Positions 44,806 through 54,856 of a stretch of DNA of 64,000 bases are shown piece after piece (position 1 is the first letter of the stretch; each line of letters begins with the position of its first letter). Source of the DNA: Saprospirales bacterium. GTDB lineage: Bacteria; Bacteroidota; Bacteroidia; Chitinophagales; Saprospiraceae. The position numbers were made by a program, and so were the translations under genes. The stretch covers positions 22,115-86,114 of the forward strand of contig JADJBL010000022.1 in the NCBI GenBank assembly GCA_016703765.1, read 5' to 3'. Under the pieces are notes generated by a model that made no database searches, was not told the origin of the DNA, and was given only the letters and a program-made list of their open reading frames with translations.

Positions 44806-47800
44806 ATGGAACCTGCCACTTCTACACCCGTCAAGGTGTTTTTGCGCATGCTATGTGCAACGATCTCCTTCCTGATTTTACTTCCTTCTACCGTTCTTCA
44901 TTCCCAACCCGGCGCCTGGATGGTTACAGGGAAGGTGGTCGACGAGCCCGGTTTTCCGCTGGCATATGTGAGCATTTCCCTGACGAATAATGGCCTGATC
45001 GGGGGGACCCAAACGGACGAAAACGGCAATTTCAACCTGCCCGTTTCTACCGGAGATTCGCTGACTTTCAGCTACGTCGGATATGAAACGTTCCGCATGG
45101 CGGTCGGCGCGCTGAGCGATTTTTATGTCACCCTGCGCGTTTCCGGAAGCATCCTCGACGAAGTGGTGGTGATCGGCTACGGCACCTCCTCGCGCCGGGA
45201 CCTGACCACCGCCGTCGCCAAGGTGGATCCCGACAAAATCCCCATTGCAGCCAATAACAGCATTCCCGAGTTGCTCTTCGGGCGTGCGGCAGGCCTGCAA
45301 ACCACGCTCAACAGCAGCCAGCCGGGCGGAAATATCGACGTGTCCATCCGGGGCAAAGGCACACCTCTGCTGGTCGTAGACGGGGTGATCTACCCCAACC
45401 GCGCGCTGGAACCCGACAACGGAAGCGTCGAAATTCAGGGCGTCAACCGGGGGATACTGGCCGGTCTGAACCCAAGCGATATCGAATCCATCGAAGTGCT
45501 GAAAGACGCCAGCGCCTCCATCTACGGAGTGAGCGCCGGCAACGGCGTGCTCCTCATCACGACCAAAAAAGGACGCGCCGGACGGATCAACGTATCCTAC
45601 GACGGGAGCCGCTCGATTGTGCAAAACATGCCCTACCTCGAGCCGCTGAACGCAGAGGACTATATGACCTATTTTAACCAGCTGAGTCAGGACAAATACC
45701 TCTCCGATAAGAACATGGTTCCCTTCGGTCCCAACGCCGCCAACCTGAACGCTTTTAACCCGGCGTACACCGCAGAAGAGATCGCCGCCGCAGGCGATGG
45801 AACCGACTGGCTCGGGGAAGTGCTGCGCAACGGCAGCATCGACAACCACGCCCTTACGGTGAGCGGAGGTACGGAAAAGGTGAAATACTACTTCTCCGGC
45901 AGCTATTTCAACCAACTTGGTACGATGAAGAGCTCCAGCCTGAGAAGGTACACCGGCCGCATGAACCTGAGCTTCGACCTGAACCGCTTCCTGAGCTTTT
46001 CGACCCAGGTCGCGCTCAACCGAAACAACTACTCCAACCCCCAGGCGGGCTGGCAAACCGGAGGCTCCGGTTCCCAGGGCTTCAACGCCCTCCAGGCGGC
46101 GCTGGCCTACCCCTCCTCCGTGCCGGTGTACGACGACAAAGGAGCGTATTCGCAATTCGCCCTCACCGGCAACCCCGTCTCGCTGCTGAGCATCATGGAC
46201 CGCACCAATGCCCAGGGCGTCTTTGCCAACCTCGCGCTCGACGTAAACATCATCCCCCAGATACTCAAAGCCAGGGTCTCCTACGGCAACAACAACGAAT
46301 ACGCCCTCCGCAATTTCTACGTTCCCTCAGATGTGTACTGGTTCCAGGTCTACCAATCCAGGGCCTCCATCTCCGAAGACCGGAGGCAGAACCAGACGAT
46401 GGAAGCCACGCTCTCCTTTACCAAAAAACTGGGCAATTCCCTCAAGATCGATGCAGTGGGTGGCGTTGGACGCTACCTGGAAGACTGGTCGGGCATCAAC
46501 GCGGAGGCATCCGACGTGCCCGACGCCATTAACATCGATGGTCTGGGGCAGGCGACGGGCGCGCGCACTATCGGTTCCTACCGGGGCGGGCAGGAGTTTC
46601 GCTCGCTATTTATTCGAACCAATTTCGATTTTCTCGATCGCTATATATTGTCCCTGGCTGTTCGCCGGGATGGGGCCGACCGCTTTTTTCCGAATAACAA
46701 ATACCAGAATTTTCCCTCTGCTTCGCTGGGCTGGAAACTGTCGAACGAGAGCTTTCTGCGAAATGTTCATGCCATCGACCTGCTGAAGATCAGGGCCTCC
46801 TACGGTCTGACCGGCGAGCGCCCGGGCGAACTGGCATACGGCATCTTCAGTCCCGACGTGGTGACCATCACTTTCGAGGACGGTACGGTGATCCACGTTC
46901 CCTATATCCTGACGCAACTGGACAACCCGGGCTTCCGGTGGCCCATCAACGCCACGGCCAATATCGGACTGGATTTCGAACTCTTCGACTACCGAATTTC
47001 CGGCTCTTTCGATATTTTCCAGGAAGACCGGACCCGCATGAACATCCGCGCCACGACCGATCAATTGTCGCTGCTGCCCACCACGCCGATCAACGGCGGG
47101 CATCAGCGCCGCAGCGGCTACGAGGCCAATTTGAATATCAACCCGGTTCGCAGTCCCGATTTTAATTGGAATATTTCGGCGAATTACACCCACTTCGAAA
47201 ACCGCTGGATCGAGCGCTTCCCCAACGACCCCATTCCGCATGGCGGCGCTTTGGATGACCCCATCGGCACGATCTACGTCTTTGAGACCGACGGCATTCT
47301 GGGCATCGACCATACCATCCCCGAGTTCCAGCCGGCAGGGGCGCTGAAACCCGGCTCGCCTCTTTTCGTCGACCAGAACGGCGACGGGGTGCTGGACGAC
47401 AACGACATCATAAAGTATTCGAGCATTCCGAATGCCATCATCGGCCTCAACAATACCTTCGAGTACCGGAATTTCGACCTGAGCGTCTTCTTCTACGGGC
47501 AATACGGCGCCTGGGGTTACGACTACACTACGCTTTGGAGCGATCCGCTGAATTTCCTGGCCCAAACCCAAAGCGGTACTACGGGCATCAAGGACGTTTG
47601 GACGACCTTCAATCCCGACGGCGCGCTGCCCGGGGTTTCGTACAACGAGACCACCGTGACCGGATTGAACGCGGGCATCGACACCCGGCTTGCGAAAAGG
47701 GATTTTCTGCGCTGCAGGAATATCACCCTCGGGTACACTTTCCAATCGCCCGGCCTGGCCAGGTATGTGAGGCAGCTTCGCGTGTTCGCCGATGTGCAAA

Positions 47801-47925
47801 ATGCCTTTATCCTCACCGATTTTGAAAGCGTCGACCCGGAGATCCAGGCCGTGGCCATAAAAGGAGGTCCGGCGCCTTATCCGATGGCCAGGACGTATTC
47901 GCTCGGCGTAAAGGCCAATTTCTAA
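44806..47925 (+). CDS. susC: SusC/RagA-family TonB-linked outer-membrane transporter
   Basis: A 1039-residue protein. A signal peptide (about 1-34) is followed by a carboxypeptidase-regulatory-like domain (about 38-118, MVTGKVVDEPGFPLAYVSI) and the SusC signature DEVVVIGYGTSSRRDLTTAVA. The plug carries VSIRGKGTPLLVVDGVIYPN and IESIEVLKDASASIYGVSAGNGVLLITTKKG. The barrel ends MARTYSLGVKANF with a terminal Phe. With the SusD protein 24 bases downstream it forms the outer-membrane uptake complex. The neighbouring GH53 and GH35 enzymes point to galacto-oligosaccharides from beta-1,4-galactan or arabinogalactan as cargo. It is probably controlled by the divergent Nudix regulator. Confidence 0.96.
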   Translation: MEPATSTPVKVFLRMLCATISFLILLPSTVLHSQPGAWMVTGKVVDEPGFPLAYVSISLTNNGLIGGTQTDENGNFNLPVSTGDSLTFSYVGYETFRMAVGALSDFYVTLRVSGSILDEVVVIGYGTSSRRDLTTAVAKVDPDKIPIAANNSIPELLFGRAAGLQTTLNSSQPGGNIDVSIRGKGTPLLVVDGVIYPNRALEPDNGSVEIQGVNRGILAGLNPSDIESIEVLKDASASIYGVSAGNGVLLITTKKGRAGRINVSYDGSRSIVQNMPYLEPLNAEDYMTYFNQLSQDKYLSDKNMVPFGPNAANLNAFNPAYTAEEIAAAGDGTDWLGEVLRNGSIDNHALTVSGGTEKVKYYFSGSYFNQLGTMKSSSLRRYTGRMNLSFDLNRFLSFSTQVALNRNNYSNPQAGWQTGGSGSQGFNALQAALAYPSSVPVYDDKGAYSQFALTGNPVSLLSIMDRTNAQGVFANLALDVNIIPQILKARVSYGNNNEYALRNFYVPSDVYWFQVYQSRASISEDRRQNQTMEATLSFTKKLGNSLKIDAVGGVGRYLEDWSGINAEASDVPDAINIDGLGQATGARTIGSYRGGQEFRSLFIRTNFDFLDRYILSLAVRRDGADRFFPNNKYQNFPSASLGWKLSNESFLRNVHAIDLLKIRASYGLTGERPGELAYGIFSPDVVTITFEDGTVIHVPYILTQLDNPGFRWPINATANIGLDFELFDYRISGSFDIFQEDRTRMNIRATTDQLSLLPTTPINGGHQRRSGYEANLNINPVRSPDFNWNISANYTHFENRWIERFPNDPIPHGGALDDPIGTIYVFETDGILGIDHTIPEFQPAGALKPGSPLFVDQNGDGVLDDNDIIKYSSIPNAIIGLNNTFEYRNFDLSVFFYGQYGAWGYDYTTLWSDPLNFLAQTQSGTTGIKDVWTTFNPDGALPGVSYNETTVTGLNAGIDTRLAKRDFLRCRNITLGYTFQSPGLARYVRQLRVFADVQNAFILTDFESVDPEIQAVAIKGGPAPYPMARTYSLGVKANF

Positions 47926-47949
47926 ATCGCAACCCAAAAAGATCCAGTC

Positions 47950-49440
47950 ATGAAAAATAGCATCTTTCTCCTTCTCCTGATCGCCGGGATTTTTTTCACC
48001 GGTTGCAACAAGGACTTCGATCCGCAAATCACAGGGGTGTTGTCGCCCCTCAACTTCCCGACGACGGAAGACGAATACGAGGCATACGCATTGGCTTGCT
48101 ACAAGCCATTCGGCTCGAAATGGGGCTACCAGAGCGTGGAATGGGAAAACATGTTCTTCAGCCCGGAATACGGCCATCTGGCCATGAACGACCTGTGCGG
48201 CGATCAGTTTTTGCCCTTCACCAACTGGGGCGGCCACTGGGAGGGTTTCAGCACGGCCAATTTTACTTTTCTCCGGGTGCAAACCCTGGGCAGTCATTAC
48301 GAAAAAGTGCGCTTCATCACGCGCATGACCAAGATCCTCGAGGACCTGGAAAACGCGGATGTGCTCAGTCCTGAAAAACGAGATCAACTGATGGGAGAGG
48401 TGCGCATGGCCAGGGGTTGGACGATGTTCTTCCTCCTGAATATGTACGGCCCTGTGCCCGTCATCCTCGACCCCGCATTGATCGGTACCGATGCCGAAGC
48501 CGACCAAACCCGCCCCACCGAGGCCTTTTTCGCGGATGCGATCGCTGCCGACCTCCGATACGCCGCCGATCACCTGCCCCAGGTGGCGGATGAGTACGGC
48601 CGCTTTAACAAGGGCCTGGCCCTGGGAACCCTGATGCGCCATTACCTGATGCAAAAAGATTGGGCTAACGCGGAGCAAGCGGGCCGGGAGTCGCTCACCC
48701 TGGGCTATTCCCTGGAAGGCAATTATGCGAGCCTGTTCCAAACCGCCACCGAACGAAACAACGAGACCATTTGGGCCCTATCCTGCGACGCAGAGGCTAC
48801 GGGAAACGACCTGGAAGGCAACTTCAACGCCTGGTCCTACTATTGCTACCCCAACAACATGCCCGGCATGGCTACCGGCGAAGGCTGGGGCCCCGGGATA
48901 GGCGTCTTCACCGCCACCTGGGATTTTTACGACTCTTTCGACGACGACGACGCGCGCAAGGCCCTGCTGGTGCCGGAATGGACCACCAAAAACGGGCAGT
49001 TGAGGAATCGCGACAACTACGCCGGCGCCGTGGTGCGCAAATATCCGGATGAGGACGGGCCCCAATTCCAGGGCAACGACGTGGTCATCCTCCGCTATGC
49101 CGACGTGCTGCTGATGCTGGCCGAGGCCATCAATCAACAGAGCGGTCCGACGGTTGAAGCCACGGGCTTTGTGAACGCGGTCCGCAACCGCGCCGGCATC
49201 GACGACCTGAGCGCCGGCGATACGGCGAATAAGGACGCTTTCAACGACGCCATCCTCCGGGAAAGGGGTTGGGAACTGTATTTCGAAGGCTTCCGCCGAT
49301 GGGACCTTGTGCGTTTTGGCAAATGGCCCAGCGCGCTGGAAGCCGCCGGGAAGACCCCGGGGCCCTCGCACCTGTTTCCCGTCCCGCAATACGCCATCGA
49401 TGTGAGCAACGGGACGCTGACGCAGACGCCGGGGTATTGA
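47950..49440 (+). CDS. susD: SusD/RagB-family nutrient-binding lipoprotein
   Basis: A 496-residue surface lipoprotein, with signal and lipobox FFTGC (Cys near residue 19). The TPR-rich SusD fold shows the usual motifs EYEAYALACYKPF, MGEVRMARGWTMFFLLNMYGPVPVI and, near the end, VIILRYADVLLMLAEA-like VVILRYADVLLMLAEAIN and the C-terminal RERGWELYFEGFRRWDLVRFGKW. It closes over the SusC barrel and binds the oligosaccharide. It sits 24 bases after susC and about 57 bases before the GH53 gene. Confidence 0.96.
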   Translation: MKNSIFLLLLIAGIFFTGCNKDFDPQITGVLSPLNFPTTEDEYEAYALACYKPFGSKWGYQSVEWENMFFSPEYGHLAMNDLCGDQFLPFTNWGGHWEGFSTANFTFLRVQTLGSHYEKVRFITRMTKILEDLENADVLSPEKRDQLMGEVRMARGWTMFFLLNMYGPVPVILDPALIGTDAEADQTRPTEAFFADAIAADLRYAADHLPQVADEYGRFNKGLALGTLMRHYLMQKDWANAEQAGRESLTLGYSLEGNYASLFQTATERNNETIWALSCDAEATGNDLEGNFNAWSYYCYPNNMPGMATGEGWGPGIGVFTATWDFYDSFDDDDARKALLVPEWTTKNGQLRNRDNYAGAVVRKYPDEDGPQFQGNDVVILRYADVLLMLAEAINQQSGPTVEATGFVNAVRNRAGIDDLSAGDTANKDAFNDAILRERGWELYFEGFRRWDLVRFGKWPSALEAAGKTPGPSHLFPVPQYAIDVSNGTLTQTPGY

Positions 49441-49497
49441 TTTTTCACCGTCACGACAAGGAGGGCGCAAAGCCGACGCGAAACGCAAGCTCTTGCG

Positions 49498-51252
49498 GTG
49501 CAAAACCCTTCATGTATTTTCCTTTTCCCCATCTTTCTCCTCCTGGCCACACCCTCCGCCCGGGCCCAAAACTTCTATTTCGGCAACGACCTGTCCTACG
49601 TGAACCAGATGGAGGACTGTGGGGCCGTGTACAAGGAAGATATGCAGCCGAAGGACGTGTACCAGATCTTCGCCGACCACGGCACGAATCTGGTGCGGGT
49701 GCGCCTGTGGCTCGACCCCTCCTGGTGGCAGGGCCCGCTGGTTCAGCCGCAGGGTGTGAAGCCCTGGTACAACGATCTGGAAGACGTCAAAGAGACCATC
49801 CAACGGGCGAAAGGCGCCGGTATGGAGGTGATGCTCGATCTGCATTTTTCCGATTTTTGGGCCGACCCCGGAAGGCAGCTCATTCCCCGCGCCTGGCTGG
49901 ACGTGGCCTACGACCTCGAAGCCATGAAGGATTCTGTGTACAACTACACCACCGCCCTGCTCAGCGGGCTGGACGCCGAGGGCCTGATGCCCGACATCGT
50001 GAAAGTGGGCAACGAGAACAACCCCGGTATCCTCAGGCATATCCCCGAGGAGGACGGCTTTGAAGTCATCGGCTCGGTGAGCAACAGCTGGAACCGCCAC
50101 GGGCAGCTTTACAATAAGGCGATACAGGCGATCCGCGAGGTGGGGGAGACCGCCTCCATCGACCCGAAGATCGCAGTCCATTTCAGCGGCGGTTTGTCGG
50201 GTCTGAAATGGAATTTCAACAACCTCCTCAACAATGGGGTAACGGATTTCGACATCATGGGCTTTTCCTACTACTACGCCTGGCACGAGGGGAGCATCGC
50301 GCAGTTGCAATCCACGGTGGCCGATCTGGTCGACGAATTCCCCGATTACGAGATCATGGCGGTGGAGATGGGGTATTTATGGTCCACCCAGAACTTTGAC
50401 CAACTGGGCAATATCATCACCGAACCCGACCCGCAGTACCTTCCCGTCAGTCCCGCCACGCAGCTCGAATACATGATCGACTATACGCGTGCCGTCATGA
50501 AAGGCGGCGGTACAGGGGTCATTTTCTGGGAGCCCGCCTGGGTGACGACGCCCTGCAAAACCCCCTGGGGCACCGGTACTTCCCACGACCACGTGGCGTT
50601 TTTCGACCCGGTCAATACCAATTTCATGGAAAACGGCGGCGGTGTGTGGCCAGAAGCGCCCTATTACCAGGACCTGAGCACCCACAAGGTGACCTTCGAG
50701 GTGGACATGGCGGGCCAGGATGTGTCGGGTGGGGTCTTTATTTCCGGCGCCTTTACGGACACTCCCGGAGAAATCCGGCCCATGGCCAATATGGGGGGCG
50801 GGATATACAGCTATTTCACCTATCTGCCCGCAGGGGAGGAGGGAGGCTATTTCTTTCTCAACGGGAATGATTTGGCGCATAGGGAGACCGTTCCCGCCGG
50901 CTGTGCAGACTGGATGGACACGGATCGCAAATATTCGGTTCCCAACCACGATATCGAATATTCGAACACATGGGCGAGTTGCGGAGAAACCGCCGTTTTT
51001 GAAAAGGATTCCGGCGCTGGGGGGCTGCTTTTTTACCCCAATCCCGCCGGCTCTTCTATCGCGCTGGATTGTGCCAATTGCATGGGTTCCGGCGATGTAC
51101 AACTCATCGACATGTCGGGAAATACCATCCGGGGCTTTTACGGCGTGCAGAGCGGGGAAAGGCTGGATATGAGCGGCCTTCCCCGGGGAATGTATTTTTT
51201 GAAATGGGTGGACGAAAAGCGCTTTTTCGCAAAGAAGGTCATCCTCGAATAA
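49498..51252 (+). CDS. Secreted GH53 arabinogalactan endo-beta-1,4-galactanase with T9SS sorting domain
   Basis: This enzyme cleaves internal beta-1,4-galactosyl bonds of galactan side chains. It has 584 residues from a GTG at 49498. The signal peptide (ending SARAQN) has an unusually uncharged start, so an upstream frameshift or other start is possible. The GH53 barrel (about 24-385) has NFYFGNDLSYVNQMEDCGAVY, VRVRLWLDP, the acid/base Glu in VKVGNENNPGIL and the nucleophile Glu in MAVEMGYLWS. A beta-rich module (about 390-490, VTFEVDMAGQDVSGGVFISG) and a T9SS sorting domain (about 505-584, ending GMYFLKWVDEKRFFAKKVI) follow. It belongs to the galactan locus. Confidence 0.92.
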   Translation: MQNPSCIFLFPIFLLLATPSARAQNFYFGNDLSYVNQMEDCGAVYKEDMQPKDVYQIFADHGTNLVRVRLWLDPSWWQGPLVQPQGVKPWYNDLEDVKETIQRAKGAGMEVMLDLHFSDFWADPGRQLIPRAWLDVAYDLEAMKDSVYNYTTALLSGLDAEGLMPDIVKVGNENNPGILRHIPEEDGFEVIGSVSNSWNRHGQLYNKAIQAIREVGETASIDPKIAVHFSGGLSGLKWNFNNLLNNGVTDFDIMGFSYYYAWHEGSIAQLQSTVADLVDEFPDYEIMAVEMGYLWSTQNFDQLGNIITEPDPQYLPVSPATQLEYMIDYTRAVMKGGGTGVIFWEPAWVTTPCKTPWGTGTSHDHVAFFDPVNTNFMENGGGVWPEAPYYQDLSTHKVTFEVDMAGQDVSGGVFISGAFTDTPGEIRPMANMGGGIYSYFTYLPAGEEGGYFFLNGNDLAHRETVPAGCADWMDTDRKYSVPNHDIEYSNTWASCGETAVFEKDSGAGGLLFYPNPAGSSIALDCANCMGSGDVQLIDMSGNTIRGFYGVQSGERLDMSGLPRGMYFLKWVDEKRFFAKKVILE

Positions 51253-51291
51253 GAGTTCATTTTCTTCATTTTACCAAATCAAATAAAGCGT

Positions 51292-52179
51292 ATGAAAAAT
51301 TTCATTTACACCATCGGATTGGTCCTGTTTACCTTATCGGCAAACGCCCAGCTTCCTGCGGGTTGGGGAAATGCGGACCTGGGAACGCCGGGAGCGCCCG
51401 GAGTGGCAGCCTTTAATGATGTGACCGGCCTTTTTACCATCCGCGGTTCCGGCCTGAACTTTTGGGATACGGACGACGGCCATTTTGCCTATGTTCAGAT
51501 CGACGGAGATTTTGAATTTACCGCCCGCGTGGTGACCTTTTTGAGCGAGCTCGGCCTTGGCGGCGCCGCAAAAACCGGGATCAACGCCCGCAACAGCCTC
51601 GCGGCGGATGCGCCTTCCTTTATTATGGCCTGGGAGGATTGGGGCGGCCTGGCCGTCACCTCCCGCGAAGGCCCCGGGATCACGCCGGTATGGACGGGCA
51701 CTACTAACCAGCCGGGCGCCGACGCCATTCCCTGGTATTTGAGGGTGGTGCGCACGGGCGATGATTTCAAAGGGTATGAATCCCTGGATAACGTGACCTG
51801 GACCGAAGTCACGGTGAAGACGATGAGCGCCATGTTGCCGGTCATCTACGTTGGGCTGGCCATTTCGCCGAACAACCTGAACGAAGCCGTAGCCACCTTC
51901 GACGAGGTGACCATCGTTGGAAATATTGTTCTGGGCACGGATGAAACTCAAAAACTAAACCGGCAGTTGAGTTTAGCTCCCAATCCGGTTTTGGACGAGC
52001 TTTTCGTCGAAATCGATCAGACGGTCCTGGAAATCAGGGTTTCCGACCTGAGCGGGGCCCTGTTGGCAAAATATGCCCCGCAGCCCGGCATCGACGTGTC
52101 CGGGCTGGCGCCGGGCATGTACCTCCTTCAGGTCGCCACCGAGCGGGGGATGGCCGTGCAGAAGTTTGTGAAAATGTAG
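51292..52179 (+). CDS. Secreted T9SS protein with a jelly-roll (DUF1349/LamG-like) domain
   Basis: A 295-residue protein with a signal peptide (about 1-20, ending ANAQ). A lectin-like beta-sandwich (about 22-210) includes FTIRGSGLNFWDTDDGHFAYVQIDGDFEFTARV and WYLRVVRTGDDFKGYESLDNVTW, resembling DUF1349/regulation-of-enolase and concanavalin-like domains. A T9SS sorting domain (about 220-295) starts LAPNPVLDELFVEI and ends GMYLLQVATERGMAVQKFV. It lies 39 bases after the GH53 gene, so it may bind galactan or fragments at the surface. Confidence 0.8.
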   Translation: MKNFIYTIGLVLFTLSANAQLPAGWGNADLGTPGAPGVAAFNDVTGLFTIRGSGLNFWDTDDGHFAYVQIDGDFEFTARVVTFLSELGLGGAAKTGINARNSLAADAPSFIMAWEDWGGLAVTSREGPGITPVWTGTTNQPGADAIPWYLRVVRTGDDFKGYESLDNVTWTEVTVKTMSAMLPVIYVGLAISPNNLNEAVATFDEVTIVGNIVLGTDETQKLNRQLSLAPNPVLDELFVEIDQTVLEIRVSDLSGALLAKYAPQPGIDVSGLAPGMYLLQVATERGMAVQKFVKM

Positions 52180-52207
52180 GGATTGTTTTTTTGATATTTT
52201 TCACCTC

Positions 52208-52321
52208 GCTCGTGAGGGTCTCCGACCCGAAACGCAACGCCCGCAAGTCTCCTGACTTGCAATTTCTTGCAAGTCAGGAGACTTGCAGACAGCATGTTTC
52301 GGGTCGGAGACCCTCACAAGC
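52208..52321. repeat. Dispersed nested palindromic element, copy 3
   Basis: The outer arms are GCTCGTGAGGGTCTCCGACC and on (52208-52232) and the complement (52296-52321), with one mismatch in the last bases. Inside, GCAAGTCTCCTGACTTGC (52243-52260) and its inverted copy (52269-52286) are separated by only a few bases, making this the most compact copy. It splits the galactan locus between the T9SS protein and the GH35 gene. Confidence 0.88.
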
Positions 52322-52396
52322 AGGTTATACCTCAAACGTGGCGTCCGCCGCGTCGCTGCGATGAAATTTAATAGCAAAAATGAAAACGACTTTTTT

Positions 52397-54846
52397 ATGA
52401 AGAAAATAGTCTTATTTCTGTTTTTCCCTGTTTCTTCTTTTTCTATCCGAAAAAGCTTTCCCCCAAAAAAAATACGAAATCGACGTAAATGTACCCGAAG
52501 TTCCCCTTCGCTCCGAGCATCTGAATTTGGGCGGAACGGGCTTGAAAGGGGATAAGATCTCCGTAAACAATTACTATTTATCCTTCAACGACAAGCCCTT
52601 TATTCCGATCACCGGCGAATTTCACTTTTCGAGGTATCCCCGGCAATATTGGGACGAGTCGCTCAAAAAGATGAAGGCGGGGGGTATCAATATCGTGGCC
52701 ACCTATGTTTTTTGGATTATGCACGAGGAGAAGGAGGGCAAATTCGTTTGGGACGACGAACGCGACCTGCGGAGCTTTATACGGCTTTGCGAGCAAAACG
52801 GACTCTACGCCATCGTCCGCATCGGTCCCTTTTGCCACGGCGAGATCCGCAACGGAGGCATGCCCGACTGGCTGCTGGGTAAACCCATTTCCAACCGCTC
52901 CAACGACCCGGGTTATCTAAGTCTTGTAGACCGGCTTTATGGGGAAATAGGCGAGCAAATTGAGGGCCTGTACTTCAAGGACGGAGGGCCTATCATCGGT
53001 ATTCAGCTGGAAAACGAATACCAGCACTCCGCCGCGCCCTGGGGCCTGACCTATCCCGGCCAGCCCCACGACTGGACCGCTGCGGAGCAGGACCTCGGCG
53101 CCACCCACCAGGGGGTGAGCGTGGCTAAGGGCGAAAACCCCTACGCCGAGCTCGGCAACGACCACATGACGATCCTCAAATCGCTGGCCATAAAAGCCGG
53201 CATGGATACGCCGCTTTACACCGCCACCGGCTGGGGCTACGCCGCCATCGTGCCCAACGGATCCATTCCGGTGACCTCCCTGTATGCCTACCCGTTCTGG
53301 ACGGAGAAAAAAGACCTCTCGCCGTTTTTCCTGTACAAAGACATGCACGCCGATCCGGATTACTCGCCGGTGCGCTACGTGCCGAAAGATTATCCGGCCT
53401 TCGCCGCGGAGCTGGGTTCGGGCATCATGTCGGTCTACACCCGGCGGCCCATCGTGGACCAGAAAAGCATGGACGCCATGATCAACCGCTGCCTCGGCAG
53501 TGGGGCGAACGGGCTTGGGTATTACATGTACCACGGCGGCTCCACGACCAAGGGGGAGGAATCTTACTTTGCCGACGAGGCCTACGGCCTGCCCAAGGTT
53601 TCCTACGATTTTCAGGCGCCGATCGGCGAATTCGGGCAATTGCGGGAGGGGTATCACCGGCTGAAGCTGGTGCATTGGTTCGTCTCCGATTTTGAGGAGC
53701 TGCTGGCGCCCATGGCGACTGTATTGCCCACAAATACATCGACCCTGACGAAGGAAAATTTCGACGATCTGCGCTATGCCGCCAGGGCCCGGGATGGCAG
53801 GGGTTTTCTGTTCGTCAATAATTTCCAGGACGACGCCAGGATGCCGGATAAGACCGGGATACAGGTAAAGATCAACAGCTCGAAGGGCGACCTGCTCCTC
53901 CCGGAGAGCGGTGGTTTTGATCTGAAGAGCGGCGAAAACGCCATTTTCCCCTTCCATTTCGACCTGAACGGCGCCCATCTGAATTACGCCACCGCCCAAT
54001 TGATGATGAAGGGGGGTGATGCTTCGAAGCCCTACTACGTGTTTTTTGCCCCGGAAGGGGTGCAGCCCGAATTTTCCTTTGCAAAGGGAAAGGGTTTGAA
54101 AATCCGCAACCTAAGCGGCTGTACGCTGGAGGAGAACAAAACTCGCTGGCTGCTGAAATGCGCTTCGGAGGGCGCTTCGGAGTTTGAAATTATTTCCGGA
54201 AAAACCAGCACCCGCGTGCTGGTCCTCGACAAGGCCCTGGCGCTGAAAGCATGGCGGGTCGGGACGGAAGGAAAGGAGCGCTTGTTTTTTTCAGAGGCCA
54301 CCGTGTTGGAGCAGGAGGATGGATTGGCAATGCATAGCCTGGGCAAAAACGAGTTCGATCTGTACGTCTATCCGAAGGCGGTTGGAGACCTCGTCATGAG
54401 TGGAGGGAAAGATGGTACCCATTCCCGGCGAAAGCACTTTTTCCGGCTACCGTTTTACCCTTCCCAAAGTCGAGGTTCCGGTACAGAGCTATTTCATTGG
54501 GGAGCGGAAACTGGTGTTGAAGCTGCCGGAGGAAATCCCCGGCGGGCTCAACGACCTGCACCTGATGCTCGACTACACGGGCGATACGGCTATGGGGTTC
54601 ATCGACGGGGAGCTGGTGCTGGATGAATTTTACAAAGGCATGCCCTGGCAGATCGGTTTGCGGAAGTTTTACCCTGCAGCGGGTGGAAAGGAACTGGTTT
54701 TTTACCTCCGGCCTTTGCACAAAAACGCCACTTTTCTGCCCGACCTGGACCCGGCTGATGTGCCTGATTTCGGAAAAAGGGACCAGGTGCTGGAAGTAAA
54801 GGGGCTGGAGTTTGTGCCGGAGTATTATTGTGTGATAAAGTATTGA
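52397..54846 (+). CDS. GH35 beta-galactosidase (two frameshifts)
   Basis: This exo-beta-galactosidase has about 815 residues when repaired. The signal peptide MKKIVLFLFFPVSS (start 52397) is in one frame. After a one-base shift near the T-run at 52438-52446 the sequence continues LSEKAFPQKKYEIDVNVPEV into GGTGLKGDKISVNNYYLSF. The GH35 barrel has FHFSRYPRQYWDESLKKMKAGGINIVATYVFW, the acid/base Glu in GIQLENEYQHS and the nucleophile in FAAELGSGIMS. A second shift near 54400 moves the C-terminal beta-sandwich (EGKMVPIPGESTFSGY to the TGA) to another frame. It follows the GH53 galactanase and precedes galK by 10 bases, so it would release galactose for the Leloir enzymes. Confidence 0.9.
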
Positions 54847-54856
54847 TTATGAACCT

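Noticed and set aside
46606..48741. 711-residue minus-strand ORF opposite susC-susD
   Set aside because: Antisense shadow that spans two well-supported plus-strand genes.
49441..49497. An ATG start for the GH53 gene at 49512
   Set aside because: That ATG is in another frame and its translation has no signal peptide; the GTG at 49498 reads directly into the signal sequence.
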